In this document: positions 1-9,266 of the stretch, in pieces
Layout: each line of letters begins with the position of its first letter
Position numbering within the stretch: position 1 is the first letter of the stretch
Assembly: GCF_001865575.2 (NCBI RefSeq)
Contig: NZ_CP017561.2
Coordinates: forward strand, 806,001-870,000
Source of the DNA: Paraburkholderia sprentiae WSM5005
Lineage (GTDB): Bacteria; Pseudomonadota; Gammaproteobacteria; Burkholderiales; Burkholderiaceae
Reading direction: 5' to 3'
Length of the DNA stretch: 64,000 bases
Notes under the pieces: generated by a model
Databases searched by the model: none
Told to the model about the DNA's origin: nothing
What the model saw: the letters and a program-made list of their open reading frames with translations, nothing else
Translations under genes and position numbers: made by a program

Positions 1-358
1 CGCGACGCTCGGCGACGTCGGCCACGCGATCCAGAAGGTGGCGCAGCGCGAGGGCTTCTCGATCGTGCGCGACTACTGCGGGCACGGCATCGGCAAGGTC
101 TATCACGAGGACCCGCAGGTGCTGCACTACGGCCAGCCGGGGCAGGGCGTGCGCCTGAAGCCGGGCATGGTCTTCACGATCGAGCCGATGATCAACGCGG
201 GCCGCGCCGGCACGTCGGTGCAGCGCGACGGCTGGACCGTGATCACGAAGGACCGCTCGCTGTCGGCGCAATGGGAGCACATGGTCGCCGTGACCGACGA
301 CGGCTATGAACTGCTGACGCCGTGGCCGGACGGCGCCGGCGCCTACGAGGCGCCTTGA
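1..358 (+). CDS. map: Methionine aminopeptidase type I, C-terminal part (5' end outside window)
   Basis: The product removes the initiator methionine from nascent proteins in the cytosol, using two active-site metal ions. Only the last 118 codons are in the window; the frame is open from the first base. Visible landmarks are the His-containing segment GHGIGKVYHEDP, the metal-ligand Glu in FTIEPM and the final metal-ligand Glu in QWEHMVAVT, in the family order and spacing. The C-terminus, with a short Pro/Gly tail, is normal for proteobacterial Map. Map usually lies near rpsB/tsf in this group, but those would be upstream of the window and cannot be checked. Confidence 0.93.
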   Translation, partial: ATLGDVGHAIQKVAQREGFSIVRDYCGHGIGKVYHEDPQVLHYGQPGQGVRLKPGMVFTIEPMINAGRAGTSVQRDGWTVITKDRSLSAQWEHMVAVTDDGYELLTPWPDGAGAYEAP

Positions 359-449
359 GCGATACCGCATATTGCGGGCAAGAATAAATTGACTCGCCGG
401 CCGGTTCGGTTAAAGCTATGCGTTAGGGTTTCCAGGGGTTTTCGTCTGC

Positions 450-983
450 ATGAGTCCGTCATTGACCGTTCGCCGCATCACCGCTGATCAGGGCGCCGTT
501 TTTCGCGAACTCCGCACCGCCTCGCTGCGGGAGGCGCCGTATGCCTTCGGCGCGACGCTCGAGGACGCGTTGTCGGCCGATGCCGCCAGTTTCGACACAA
601 CCGCGGCGGATCACGCGGTTTCGCAGTCCGTCGGCACGTTCCTCCTTTACACCGAAGGCCATCCTGCCGGGCTGATCGAGGCGCATTTCGACGACACCGC
701 GGCGCGCCGCGCGTTCGTCTGCGAATTATGGGTGGCGCCCGCCGTGCGTCATCTGCGCGGCGGCGAGTTGCTCGTCGATACCGCGAGCAGCTGGCTCGCG
801 AATGCGGGCGCCACGGAAGTCTACGCATGGGTCGCCGACGCGAACCGCAATGCGATGCGCTTTTACGAGGCGCTCGGCTTTGGCCCGACCGGCGAGCACC
901 GGCGCGTCGAGCGCGCGCCCGAACAGGTCGAAAGTCTGCTGGTGCGGTACGTGCCAACCACCTCACAGGTGTTCGCGCAGTGA
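450..983 (+). CDS. GNAT-family N-acetyltransferase
   Basis: A 177-residue single-domain acetyl-CoA-dependent acyltransferase. The central ELWVAP strand is followed by a VRHLRGGELL pyrophosphate-binding loop (a variant of the usual R/Q-x-x-G-x-G/A, residues about 98-107), and the C-terminal part has the typical N-x-x-A-x-x-FYExLGF motif. The ATG is preceded by AGGGG about 10 nt upstream. The substrate cannot be deduced: the family acetylates small molecules, peptides or protein N-termini. It stands alone, 91 bp after map and over 200 bp before minC, so it is probably its own transcription unit. Confidence 0.85.
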   Translation: MSPSLTVRRITADQGAVFRELRTASLREAPYAFGATLEDALSADAASFDTTAADHAVSQSVGTFLLYTEGHPAGLIEAHFDDTAARRAFVCELWVAPAVRHLRGGELLVDTASSWLANAGATEVYAWVADANRNAMRFYEALGFGPTGEHRRVERAPEQVESLLVRYVPTTSQVFAQ

Positions 984-1194
984 TCGCGCAAGCGGCGCGT
1001 CGCGCGCGCCGCTCCTCTTCGCCGTCCCCTTCATCGCGGTCTTTTTCCCGCTTGTATTTCATTCGCACCGTCGCGCGTCGATCGCATCGACGAAACGCAT
1101 TGCGCCCGCGCGCGCGAGCACCGATTCTCCCGGGAAAAATAGTGGCCGCGCGCGTGTACGCCTGTAAAATACGCAAAATTTTTTGCCGAACGCT

Positions 1195-2013
1195 ATGTCG
1201 CCCAAGAAATCGCCCTTTTTCGAACTGCGCAGCGGCTCCGTCGACACGCTCATGTTCGTGGTCAAGACGACCGACCTCGATGCGATGCGTGCCGAGCTGA
1301 CGCGACGCTTCGAGGCGACCCCCGAATTCTTCGCTAACGACGTCGTCGCGATCGACCTGCGGCGTCTCGCCGGCAACGAGCGCGTGCCGCTCGCCGACAT
1401 CGCGCAACTGCTCGACAGTGTGCGCATGCGTCCGGTCGGTGTGGTGGCGAATGCGGAGCAGGGATGGGCGACGGAGTCGGGATTGCCGCTGCTCGAAGCG
1501 CGTGACCGCCGCGGTACGCCGGCGAAGCAGGCCGATGACGACAGCACGGCGACGGCGGCAAGCGCGCCACTGGCCACCGAGGCAAGCGCGGGCACAAGCG
1601 AGGCGACGAGCACGGCGGTCGCCGCGGCCGCCGTCGAACCCACGCCCGCCGCCGAGCCGGTGCGCCTCGCCACGTCGCCGCAAACAATGGTCGTCGACAA
1701 GCCGCTGCGCTCCGGCCAGCGTATCTACGCAAAAGGCGATCTGGTCGTGCTCGGTCTCGTCAGCTATGGCGCCGAGGTGATCGCGGAAGGCAACATCCAT
1801 ATTTACGCGCCGCTGCGCGGCCGGGCATTGGCCGGCGTGCAGGGCAATCACGACGCGCGCATCTTCTGCACCTGTCTCGAACCGGAACTGATCTCGATCG
1901 CGGGTATCTATCGAACGACCGAGAACCCTCTGCCGGCCGACGTGCTCGGCAAGCCGGTGCAGATCTGGCTCGACGAAGAAAAACTGATGATCGAACCGCT
2001 GCGGCTCACGTAA
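1195..2013 (+). CDS. minC: Septum site-determining protein MinC
   Basis: Inhibitor of FtsZ polymerisation that keeps division septa away from the cell poles; it is recruited to the membrane by MinD. The 272-residue protein has the N-terminal FtsZ-antagonist domain (about 1-105), an Ala/Thr-rich linker (about 110-160, longer than in E. coli) and the C-terminal beta-helix domain with the segments [34 protein letters not shown] and HDARIFC. I take the ATG at 1195 because the homologous region begins there; an in-frame TTG four codons upstream adds nothing conserved. It is followed by minD after 106 bp and minE, the standard order. Confidence 0.97.
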   Translation: MSPKKSPFFELRSGSVDTLMFVVKTTDLDAMRAELTRRFEATPEFFANDVVAIDLRRLAGNERVPLADIAQLLDSVRMRPVGVVANAEQGWATESGLPLLEARDRRGTPAKQADDDSTATAASAPLATEASAGTSEATSTAVAAAAVEPTPAAEPVRLATSPQTMVVDKPLRSGQRIYAKGDLVVLGLVSYGAEVIAEGNIHIYAPLRGRALAGVQGNHDARIFCTCLEPELISIAGIYRTTENPLPADVLGKPVQIWLDEEKLMIEPLRLT

Positions 2014-2119
2014 AGCGCCGGGAACCGCGCGCTGCCCCGAATGATTGCGGCACGTGGCATTTCACGGCGACGCGGGCCGTGCATCAATTGACGCATTTGA
2101 CGAACACAAGGTAAGGGTA

Positions 2120-2935
2120 ATGGCAAAAATCATTGTGGTGACTTCGGGCAAGGGTGGCGTGGGCAAGACGACCACGAGCGCGAGCTTTGCGTCGGCCCTC
2201 GCACTGCGCGGCAGCAAGACCGCCGTGATCGACTTCGACGTCGGTCTGCGTAACCTCGACCTCATCATGGGCTGCGAGCGCCGCGTCGTGTACGACCTGA
2301 TCAACGTGATCCAGGGCGAAGCGAATCTGAATCAGGCGCTGATCAAAGACAAGAAATGCGAGAACCTGTTCATCCTGCCGGCCTCGCAGACGCGCGATAA
2401 AGACGCGCTGACGATGGAAGGCGTCGAGAAGGTCATCAACGATCTGATCGCGATGGACTTCACATACATCGTGTGCGATTCGCCGGCCGGTATCGAGTCG
2501 GGCGCGCTGCTTGCGATGCACTTCGCCGACGAAGCGCTGATCGTGACGAACCCGGAAGTGTCGTCGGTGCGCGACTCCGATCGCATTCTCGGCATCCTGT
2601 CGTCGAAGACCAAGCGCGCGATCGAGGGCAAGGAGCCGATCAAGGAGCATCTGCTGATTACCCGCTACAACCCGAAGCGCGTCAGCGAAGGCGAGATGCT
2701 GTCGCTGACCGACATCCAGGAAATTCTGCGCATCGATCTGATCGGCGTGATTCCGGAATCGGAAGCGGTGCTGCACGCGTCGAACCAGGGTCTGCCGGCC
2801 GTGCACCTGGACGGCACCGATGTCGCCGAAGCCTATAAGGACGTCGTATCGCGTTTCCTCGGCGAGCAGAAATCGCTTCGCTTTGTCGATTACCAGAAGC
2901 CCGGGCTGCTGCAGCGCCTCTTCGGCACCAAGTAA
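2120..2935 (+). CDS. minD: Septum site-determining ATPase MinD
   Basis: Membrane-associated ATPase of the ParA/MinD family that oscillates between poles, recruits MinC and is released by MinE. The 271-residue protein starts [18 protein letters not shown], containing the deviant Walker A KGGVGKTT with its signature lysine. The segment [14 protein letters not shown] and the C-terminal amphipathic helix (GLLQRLFG), which serves as the membrane-targeting sequence, are present. The ATG at 2120 is preceded by AAGGTAAGG; a longer reading frame to 2045 lacks homology. It lies 14 bp before minE and is clearly co-transcribed with it. Confidence 0.98.
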   Translation: MAKIIVVTSGKGGVGKTTTSASFASALALRGSKTAVIDFDVGLRNLDLIMGCERRVVYDLINVIQGEANLNQALIKDKKCENLFILPASQTRDKDALTMEGVEKVINDLIAMDFTYIVCDSPAGIESGALLAMHFADEALIVTNPEVSSVRDSDRILGILSSKTKRAIEGKEPIKEHLLITRYNPKRVSEGEMLSLTDIQEILRIDLIGVIPESEAVLHASNQGLPAVHLDGTDVAEAYKDVVSRFLGEQKSLRFVDYQKPGLLQRLFGTK

Positions 2936-2949
2936 GGGGAGCGCACGTC

Positions 2950-3204
2950 ATGTCGATTCTTTCGTTTTTGCTGGGCGAGAAAAAGAAGTCCGCGTCGGTA
3001 GCGAAGGAACGCCTGCAGTTGATCATCGCGCACGAGCGCGCCGGCGGCCATGCGCCCGCCGATTATCTGCCTGCGTTGCAACGCGAACTGGTGGCCGTGA
3101 TCTCGAAGTACGTGAAGATTTCCGATGACGACATACGCGTGAGTCTCGAGCGTCAGGACGATCTCGAGGTGCTCGAAGTCAAGATCGAAATACCTCAGGC
3201 CTGA
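2950..3204 (+). CDS. minE: Cell division topological specificity factor MinE
   Basis: An 84-residue partner of MinD that stimulates its ATPase and drives pole-to-pole oscillation. The N-terminal membrane/anti-MinCD segment ([16 protein letters not shown]), the IIAHERAG segment and the C-terminal dimerisation region ending [13 protein letters not shown] are all recognisable and of full length. A GGGGAGCG ribosome binding site stands 8-14 nt before the ATG. It is the last gene of minCDE; a 9-bp stem-loop follows at 3289-3316 before the convergent ClC gene. Confidence 0.97.
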   Translation: MSILSFLLGEKKKSASVAKERLQLIIAHERAGGHAPADYLPALQRELVAVISKYVKISDDDIRVSLERQDDLEVLEVKIEIPQA

Positions 3205-3288
3205 GCTTCGGATGGACCGCTCCTACTCTGCCGAGCATGGCCCGAACTATCGCTGGGAGCCGGTACATCGGGCTTGACGTCGGCGTGA

Positions 3289-3316
3289 CACAGGCGCCGA
3301 CGGCCGCGCGCCTGTG
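3289..3316. terminator. Stem-loop between convergent minE and ClC genes
   Basis: Perfect 9-bp inverted repeat (CACAGGCGC / GCGCCTGTG) with a 10-nt loop, lying between the stop codons of minE (+) and the ClC gene (-). There is no T-tract on either side, so an intrinsic terminator is only possible; it may instead protect mRNA 3' ends. Confidence 0.4.
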
Positions 3317-3329
3317 ACTTGCGAGTCGT

Positions 3330-4772
3330 CTACCGACGCGGCGACTCGGAGGTATCCGTCGCGGTACCGTCTGCGCTATCGTCGGCGGGCGGTTCGTCGG
3401 CGACGTTTGCCGCTTCCACTTCCGGCGCCTCGACCTCGGGCACTTCCGGCACCGGCGCGGGCGCGGGCTGCGGCAGCGGCGCCAGGTAGCGCCCGGCGAG
3501 CGACTCATAGAGCGGCGGCGCGAACAGACGCGACACGCGGCTCGCGATCAACGCGGTGGCCATCAGCGAAATCACCAGCGCGTGGCCGTCGATCATCTCC
3601 ATCACGATCACGAACGACGTGATCGGCGACTGCGTGACCGCGGCCAGATAGCCGACCATCGCGAGCGCGATCAGCATCGGCAACTGCATCGAACCGAACA
3701 CCATGTGCAGCAAATTGCCGAAGCCTGCGCCGATCGACAGCGACGGCGCGAAGATACCACCCGGAATGCCGGGCAGGTACGAGCCGACCATCGCGATCAT
3801 CTTCAGGAACGGATAGAACACCGACAACTGCTCGTGTCCCTCGAGCAGGCCGCGGGCTTCCGTATAGCCGCTGCCGAACGTCGTGCCACCCGAGATCACG
3901 CCGACCACCGCGATCGCGAAGCCGCACAGCGCGGCGAACGCGACCGGCCGCTCGCCATGCAACTGACGCAGCGGCGCCGGAATCCAAAGCGCGGTATTGA
4001 GCAGCAGCCAGCCGAATATGCCGCCCGCGATGCCGGTGACGATCGCCGTGATCAGCACCGCGACGGCGAGCACGTCTGGGAAATGCGCGCCGATCTGGAT
4101 CGTGCCGAAATACGTGTAGTTGCCGTTCAGGCCAAGCGCGACCACACCAGCGATGATGATCGCCGTGATCAGCACGCCGCTCGTGCGAGCCTCGAAGCTG
4201 CGCGTCAATTCTTCGATCGCGAACACGACACCCGCAAGCGGTGTATTGAACGCCGCCGACAAACCCGCCGCCGCGCCTGCCAATGCGAGCTGCCGTTCGA
4301 TCTGCGCATTGGAGCGCGGATAAAACCGCCGCAAATTGAACATCAGCGCGGCGCCGACCTGCACGGTCGGTCCTTCCCGGCCGATCGTGAAGCCGCCGAG
4401 AATCGCGAGAAACGAGACGCCGATCTTGCCGAGCAGAATCCGCAGGGACAGCAGCCGGGTGCCATACCCGCGCTGCCTGGTGTGCAGCGTCGCGATCACC
4501 TGCGGGATGCCGCTGCCCTCGGAGCCGCGAAAGAACTTGCGCGTGAGCCAGACCGCGAGCGCGGCGATCGCTGGTGTGATCAGGAGCGGCGCCCACGCAT
4601 ACCGATGCCGGACGCCGAGAAACGCGTCATAGCCCCAATCGATCAGACGCGCATAGAGCACCGCGATTAGACCGACGGCGATCGCACCGAGCCAGAAAAT
4701 GCCATATTGCCGCCACAGGCGTTTCGCGCGACGTATGACGGCGGCAGAACCGGAAAGGAAGGGCTGGGACAT
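3330..4772 (-). CDS. ClC-family chloride channel or H+/Cl- antiporter
   Basis: Inner-membrane protein of 480 residues with about ten or more hydrophobic helices. All three ClC selectivity motifs are present: GSGIP (residues 86-90), GREGP (131-135, with the gating Glu at 133) and GGIFAPSLSIGAG further on. The external gating glutamate, GREGP rather than a valine or alanine variant, fits a proton-coupled antiporter such as ClcA, which helps in extreme acid resistance, but coupling cannot be settled from sequence alone. The last roughly 45 residues form a Pro/Glu-rich hydrophilic tail without CBS domains. It is convergent with minE and divergent from waaC. Confidence 0.92.
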   Translation of the reverse strand: MSQPFLSGSAAVIRRAKRLWRQYGIFWLGAIAVGLIAVLYARLIDWGYDAFLGVRHRYAWAPLLITPAIAALAVWLTRKFFRGSEGSGIPQVIATLHTRQRGYGTRLLSLRILLGKIGVSFLAILGGFTIGREGPTVQVGAALMFNLRRFYPRSNAQIERQLALAGAAAGLSAAFNTPLAGVVFAIEELTRSFEARTSGVLITAIIIAGVVALGLNGNYTYFGTIQIGAHFPDVLAVAVLITAIVTGIAGGIFGWLLLNTALWIPAPLRQLHGERPVAFAALCGFAIAVVGVISGGTTFGSGYTEARGLLEGHEQLSVFYPFLKMIAMVGSYLPGIPGGIFAPSLSIGAGFGNLLHMVFGSMQLPMLIALAMVGYLAAVTQSPITSFVIVMEMIDGHALVISLMATALIASRVSRLFAPPLYESLAGRYLAPLPQPAPAPVPEVPEVEAPEVEAANVADEPPADDSADGTATDTSESPRR

Positions 4773-4988
4773 GAATTGGATTCGTGCAAAGGGCTAAGTA
4801 TAAAACGTGCGGGGCCGACCAGAAGACGTGAAACGTTTTTGAAATATTGAAGTGCGTGGATTGTCTGGCACCTATCCTTGCTGTAACGCGCCGTATTCAG
4901 AACCAGACCATGCGCGATGCCGATTTGGCGGGGAGCGGTAAAAACGTCAGCTAGAATAGTTTCAACTTCGAACAACGAATTAACCTCA

Positions 4989-5993
4989 ATGAAGCGAATC
5001 CTTATCGTCAAGGTCACTTCACTAGGCGATATCGTGCAGGCGCTGCCAGTCGTTGCCGATATCAAACGCGCGTTTCCTGGCGTAAAGGTGGATTGGGCGG
5101 CGGACGAAGCATTTGCGGAAGTCGTGCGTTGGAGCGAAGGCGTCGATCGCGTGTTGTGCGCGCCGCTGCGCCGCTTCAAGAAGGCGCGCCGCTGGAATGA
5201 CCTGAAGGCGATCTGGGCATCGATCGCCGAGCTGCGCGCGCATCGCTACGACTACGTCATCGATATCCACGGCGTCTACAAGAGCGCGATCATCGCTTTC
5301 CTTGCGCGCTCGTCGCGGCGCATCGGCTATCAGTCGCAGGATCTGGGCGAGCGGGGCGCCGCGTTCGCGTACACCGGGCGTTTCGGCCCGCGTCCGCAAG
5401 GCAGCGCGTGGCACGGTATGCGTATCAGCGCCAGTGAGGCGCTCGGCTACGAAGTGGAAGGTCCGCCCATCCACGACCTGAAGCTACCCGAACCGGTCAC
5501 GCAGCCGTTTGCGACGCACGACGGGCCTGTCGCGGCGCTCTTTCACGCCACCTCGAAAGCCGACAAAAAATGGCCGCTTACGCACTGGGTGGCGGTGGGG
5601 CGCGAGTTGAGCGAGCGCGGTTTTCGTGTGCTGCTGCCGTGGGGTTCGGACGGTGAGCGTGCCGAAGCCGGGCAAATCGCCGCGCAGGTGCCGGGCGCGA
5701 CCGTGCTTGCGCAAATGAGCGTGACCGAAATCGCGCAGATGATCGACGCGTGCGCGCTGGTGGTCGGTACGGATACGGGCTTCGTGCACCTCGCGCATGC
5801 ACTGCAAAAGCGCACGGTGATGATTTTCGTCGCGACCTCGCCAACGCATTGCGGCGTCGAGGCGCCGCATCGCTCGACCTCGGTCGGCGACGGCCACTCG
5901 GTGCCGACCATCGGTGCGGCGCTCGAAGCGATCGACTACGTGCAAGCGGTAGAGCCGGTGCTTGCGATGCAGCAAGGAGCAGCCGCCGCCTGA
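4989..5993 (+). CDS. waaC: Lipopolysaccharide heptosyltransferase I
   Basis: GT9-family glycosyltransferase that adds the first L,D-heptose to Kdo2-lipid A at the cytoplasmic face of the inner membrane, building the LPS inner core. The 334-residue protein begins MKRILIVKVTSLGDIVQALP, the classic WaaC/WaaF start, and its C-terminal nucleotide-sugar domain holds TDTGFVHLAHAL and the loop PTHCG. WaaC rather than WaaF is favoured by the N-terminal 'TSLGDIVQALP' and overall length. The frame extends upstream to 4917 but without homology. In many Burkholderia waaC is next to waaA or manB genes; here its neighbours are unrelated. Confidence 0.9.
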   Translation: MKRILIVKVTSLGDIVQALPVVADIKRAFPGVKVDWAADEAFAEVVRWSEGVDRVLCAPLRRFKKARRWNDLKAIWASIAELRAHRYDYVIDIHGVYKSAIIAFLARSSRRIGYQSQDLGERGAAFAYTGRFGPRPQGSAWHGMRISASEALGYEVEGPPIHDLKLPEPVTQPFATHDGPVAALFHATSKADKKWPLTHWVAVGRELSERGFRVLLPWGSDGERAEAGQIAAQVPGATVLAQMSVTEIAQMIDACALVVGTDTGFVHLAHALQKRTVMIFVATSPTHCGVEAPHRSTSVGDGHSVPTIGAALEAIDYVQAVEPVLAMQQGAAAA

Positions 5994-6515
5994 CTGAGTT
6001 CGCGCGATCGCGCAATCGTTTGCACCAAAGAAAAGAGGCGCGACGGCGCAGTTGGCCCTTGCGGGCGGCGACTGCATCGTCGCACCTCAAAGAACGCCCG
6101 TGTCGGGGAACAGCGGGCGAAGAGGAATCGATTACATGTCTGTTAAAACTGTCGCTTTTCGTTGGACGCCAAAGCGTCCGATGTGGGCACCCGAAGGCGG
6201 CCGGCCGGCATGCCGTAGTGCGCCGAGGCGTGCCCGGCGCGCCCTGAACCGCTTGACTGCGGCGACGCTGGCGCGGCCAGCAAGGCTTCTATCGCGATAG
6301 TGCGCTCAACGGAGTATAGGCGGTGTTTTCCGCCATGGCGGCGCGATCGGCGGCAGCGGGGGCGTGTCGATCATACGCGTCGATGCGGTGCATCGATCCT
6401 GTAACAGCCCAGTGATCTTCCCTTACAAATGGCAACGTTCGCCGCGGCGCGCATCGTGTCCAATCGGGTCATTCGGGGTTTGCGCTCGAATCAATCTGAC
6501 TCGATGGAGAACAAC
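5994..6515. other. Intergenic stretch without a convincing gene
   Basis: About 520 bp between waaC and the small lipoprotein. A plus-strand frame at 6136-6300 starts plausibly (MSVKTVAFRWTPKRPMWAPE) but becomes Arg/Ala-rich with no recognisable features, so I do not call it. No tRNA, terminator or repeat was seen. It probably holds the promoter of the small lipoprotein gene. Confidence 0.4.
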
Positions 6516-6647
6516 ATGAAACGCTTGATCCTGACTCTCGTGGCCGGCACGCTGCTCGCATCGGCACTCGGCGGCTGCGTGATCGCGCCGGCGCCGGGCT
6601 ACTACTACGGCGGCGGCTACTACCATCATGGCTACTACTACCGCTAA
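6516..6647 (+). CDS. Very small Tyr-rich lipoprotein
   Basis: A 43-residue protein: start MKRLILTL, a hydrophobic stretch and a lipobox LGGC with the lipidated Cys at position 21, followed by a 22-residue mature tail dominated by Tyr, Gly and His (YYYGGGYYHHGYYYR). GGAGA lies 5-9 nt before the ATG at 6516, which decides this start over in-frame upstream ATGs. Small Gly/Tyr/His-rich lipoproteins of this type are common hypothetical proteins in Burkholderiales. The function is unknown; metal or heavy-aromatic surface interactions are only a guess. It is convergent with the 59-residue membrane protein downstream. Confidence 0.7.
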   Translation: MKRLILTLVAGTLLASALGGCVIAPAPGYYYGGGYYHHGYYYR

Positions 6648-6673
6648 GCCGCGCCCCGACCCGTGCGCCGGTC

Positions 6674-6853
6674 TCAGGCGACGAGCATTTCGAATGCGAC
6701 CACCGCGGCAATAGCCGCGGCGTTCGCGGCCAGCGCCTCGACGATGAGGCCTTTCCACGTCGCCGGACGAAAACGCAGCGCGAGCAGCAGCGATCCAAGC
6801 AACGCCAGCGCGATGATCGTGACGATATCGGCATTGTGTAGATGGATGTTCAT
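6674..6853 (-). CDS. Small two-helix membrane protein (59 aa)
   Basis: I found this by reading the minus strand: MNIHLHNADIVTIIALALLG begins the frame, a hydrophobic helix spans about residues 10-26, a short basic loop follows (RFRPATWKG), then a second Ala/Val-rich helix (about 37-56), and the frame ends at a TGA. GGGAG lies 7-11 nt before the ATG. The hydrophobic-basic-hydrophobic layout and proper ribosome binding site argue that it is a real gene. No family is recognised. It is convergent with the small lipoprotein gene and upstream of the MHS transporter. Confidence 0.6.
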   Translation of the reverse strand: MNIHLHNADIVTIIALALLGSLLLALRFRPATWKGLIVEALAANAAAIAAVVAFEMLVA

Positions 6854-6979
6854 GCCAGTCTCCCTGCTTTTTTCGGGTTATGTCAGGGAGTATAGGCAAG
6901 TCAAAAAGAGGCGCAAGGCGGGGGATATACCCGGGCAAGCGCGCATCGACGGAGGCCATTTTCCGTCGATGCCTTGTCA

Positions 6980-8287
6980 TCACTTCATCAGGCTTTCATC
7001 GCGCGTTTCGCGCATGCACATCACGCCGACCAGGCTCACGGCCGCCGCGACCGACACATACGCGCCGACCCACGGCAACCCGCCGTGTGCGGCGAGCACC
7101 TGCGCGATGTACGGCGCGACCGACGCACCGAGAATCCCGCCGAGGTTGTACGCGACGCCGGCGCCGGTATAGCGCACGTTGGTCGGAAACAGCTCCGGCA
7201 GCAGTGCGCCCATCGGCGCGAACGTCACGCCCATCAGGAACAGCTGGATCACGAGGAACAGCAGCACGAGCAACGGCTCGCCGCTGCCGAGCAGGGGCGC
7301 CATCGTGAAGCCCGACAGGATCGCCGCGATGATGCCGACGATCAGCACCGGCTTGCGCCCGAAGCGATCGCTCGCGCGGGCCGACAGCGGCGTCGCGAGC
7401 GCCATGAACACGACGGCGATGCACAGCAGGCCAAGGAAGGTTTGCCGCGGAATATGCAGCGACCCGACACCGTACGACAGCGAGAAGGTCGTCGCGTTGT
7501 AGAACAGCGTATAGCAGACCACCATCGCGAGCGCGCCGAGCACGGTCGGCACCCAGTGCTGCGAGAACAGCGTCGCGATGGGCACGCGCACGCGTTCCTT
7601 GCGCTCGATCGCCGCCTCGAACGCGGGCGTCTCGGCGATTTTCAACCGCACGTACAAGCCGAGCGCGACCAGCACCGAGCTGACGATGAACGGCACGCGC
7701 CAGCCCCAGCTGCGAAACTGCTCGTCGGAGAGCGACAGCGCGAGCGCGAAGAACAGGCCGTTGGAGGCGAGAAAGCCGATCGACGGGCCAAGTTGCGGGA
7801 ACATGCCGAACCAGCCGCGTTTGCCGGCCGGCGCGTTCTCGGTGGCGAGCAGCGCGGCGCCGCCCCATTCGCCGCCGAGGCCGATGCCCTGGCCGAAACG
7901 CAGCACGCACAGCAGGATCGGCGCGAGGCTGCCGATCGCGTCGTAGCCCGGCACGAAGCCGATCAGCGTGGTCGACAGGCCCATCACGAGCAGCGAGGCA
8001 ACCAGCGTCGATTTGCGGCCGATGCGGTCGCCGAAGTGGCCGAACAGGAACGAGCCGATCGGTCGCGCGACGAACGCGATGCCGAACGTGACGAACGCCG
8101 ACAGCGCCTGCGCGGTGGCCGAGCCGTGCGGGAAGAATACTGGCCCGATCACGAGCGCCGCGGCGGTCGCGTAGACGTAGAAATCGTAGAACTCGATCGC
8201 GGTGCCGATGAAGCTCGCGAAGATGATCCGCGCGCTACTGTTTTGCCCGCTGACGGGCTGAGCCGCGGAAATCGGCGAAGTGGACAT
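6980..8287 (-). CDS. MFS transporter, metabolite:H+ symporter (MHS) family
   Basis: A 435-residue, 12-helix inner-membrane transporter. The N-terminal signature ASFIGTAIEFYDFYVYATAAALV, the loop 2-3 motif GHFGDRIGRKS and RFGQGIGLGGEWGGA are characteristic of the MHS branch (ProP, ShiA, KgtP, and Burkholderia aromatic or citrate-like acid carriers). It therefore probably imports a small organic acid or osmolyte with protons; the substrate cannot be told. I place the start at 8287 (MSTSPISAAQ), because a GGAGACC sequence precedes it; the frame remains open upstream to 8356. It stands alone, with no catabolic genes beside it. Confidence 0.9.
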   Translation of the reverse strand: MSTSPISAAQPVSGQNSSARIIFASFIGTAIEFYDFYVYATAAALVIGPVFFPHGSATAQALSAFVTFGIAFVARPIGSFLFGHFGDRIGRKSTLVASLLVMGLSTTLIGFVPGYDAIGSLAPILLCVLRFGQGIGLGGEWGGAALLATENAPAGKRGWFGMFPQLGPSIGFLASNGLFFALALSLSDEQFRSWGWRVPFIVSSVLVALGLYVRLKIAETPAFEAAIERKERVRVPIATLFSQHWVPTVLGALAMVVCYTLFYNATTFSLSYGVGSLHIPRQTFLGLLCIAVVFMALATPLSARASDRFGRKPVLIVGIIAAILSGFTMAPLLGSGEPLLVLLFLVIQLFLMGVTFAPMGALLPELFPTNVRYTGAGVAYNLGGILGASVAPYIAQVLAAHGGLPWVGAYVSVAAAVSLVGVMCMRETRDESLMK

Positions 8288-8542
8288 ACAGGGTCTCCAT
8301 TTGTCGTGATGCCGCGGGGCGCTGTGCGGTGCTTCGCAGGCAGGCGGCATCCTCATTGAGGTATAGATAAGGTTTGGGCGCGGCGCGCGGGTGTCGCCGC
8401 GGCACCGCAGTCGGCTCGTGCGCCGCGCCGGCGGGTGTGCGGACGGCGTGAGCCATGCCGGAAGGCTCCGGCGCGGGGAATCGGAAAATTATAGCGAGCG
8501 CGCTCGTGACGCAGCAATGGCGGCGTCAGCCGCAAACCGCGT

Positions 8543-9007
8543 TCAGTCGAAGGTTTCCGCCTGCGGCGAGGCGAGTTCGCGCAACTGGAACTTACCGTTG
8601 TCGTTGAATAGCCAGTCTTCGAACAGCTCTAGCTGGCCGCGGCCGTTCAGCAGCTTGCCGGGCGGTTGCGGCAGCGGCGCCGAGCGGCGCAGCGTCGCGA
8701 GCGCGGTGCTTTCGGCTTCGTCGTCGCCGTTGGTGCGATACACCGACGACTCGACGATGTGTCCATTACGATCGACCGTGAACGACACCACCACAAGCGA
8801 GCGCAGCATCGGCTGAGGTCTGCCTTGCAACACATACGAAGGATTGCGCTCGACGATCCGTCGTGCGACCGCGTCGCGGTATTGATCGAGCGTCGCGCTG
8901 TTGATCGCGGCCACCGGCGTGTTGACGGTCTCGTGCGGCGTCAGCGGCGTGAATGTGCAACCGGCCACGGCGGCCGCACCGAGCGCGGCAAGCAATCGCC
9001 GATGCAT
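8543..9007 (-). CDS. Lipoprotein with TonB C-terminal-like domain
   Basis: A 154-residue exported protein starting MHRRLLAALGAAAVAGC, in which VAGC is a good lipobox (Cys17). The mature part, from about residue 60, resembles the TonB C-terminal/energy-transducer fold: a conserved stretch VSFTVDRNGHIVESSVYRT followed by AESTALATLRRSAPLPQPP, typical of stand-alone TonB-like proteins. There is no N-terminal cytoplasmic-plus-TM arrangement of true TonB and no Pro-rich spacer, so it is unlikely to power TonB receptors itself. In-frame starts at 9076 or 9154 would give a long n-region; neither has a better ribosome binding site, so the start is uncertain. Confidence 0.75.
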   Translation of the reverse strand: MHRRLLAALGAAAVAGCTFTPLTPHETVNTPVAAINSATLDQYRDAVARRIVERNPSYVLQGRPQPMLRSLVVVSFTVDRNGHIVESSVYRTNGDDEAESTALATLRRSAPLPQPPGKLLNGRGQLELFEDWLFNDNGKFQLRELASPQAETFD

Positions 9008-9171
9008 GGGCGCTGCCGTGAAGAAGTGCGGGACCAAACCGCGAGGAACAAGAGAGGCAGAAGTACGAGTGAACATCGTCGACGAACCGCGATGAGAGCC
9101 TGATTCAATGGTAGTCAAAAACGGCCGGGATTCAATTGGCGTTCGCCCATGCAAGGGTCACACGCGACAAC

Positions 9172-9204
9172 AAAAAAGGCGAACCCGCCAAACGGGTCCG
9201 CCTT
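9172..9204 (-). terminator. Rho-independent terminator of argH
   Basis: Read on the minus strand: a GC-rich stem (AAGGCGGACCCG pairing with CGGGTTCGCCTT, one mismatch) followed by a run of six T. It lies about 60 bp beyond the argH stop. Confidence 0.85.
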
Positions 9205-9266
9205 CTCGATGCCGGTTCAACCCGCAGCGCCGCAAGCCCAGGCTCACAGCGCTGCTCAACCATCGA

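Noticed and set aside
478..1851. Very long minus-strand open frame opposite the GNAT and minC genes
   Set aside because: Arg-rich shadow of the high-GC coding strand; minC is certain on the other strand, and no ribosome binding site or family is seen.
6136..6300. Possible small protein starting MSVKTVAFRW downstream of waaC
   Set aside because: Plausible first residues but then Arg/Ala-rich, with no ribosome binding site or known family.
6974..8359. 461-codon plus-strand frame opposite the MHS transporter
   Set aside because: Arg/His/Glu-rich, without hydrophobic pattern or known motif; it mirrors the third-codon GC bias of the real minus-strand gene.
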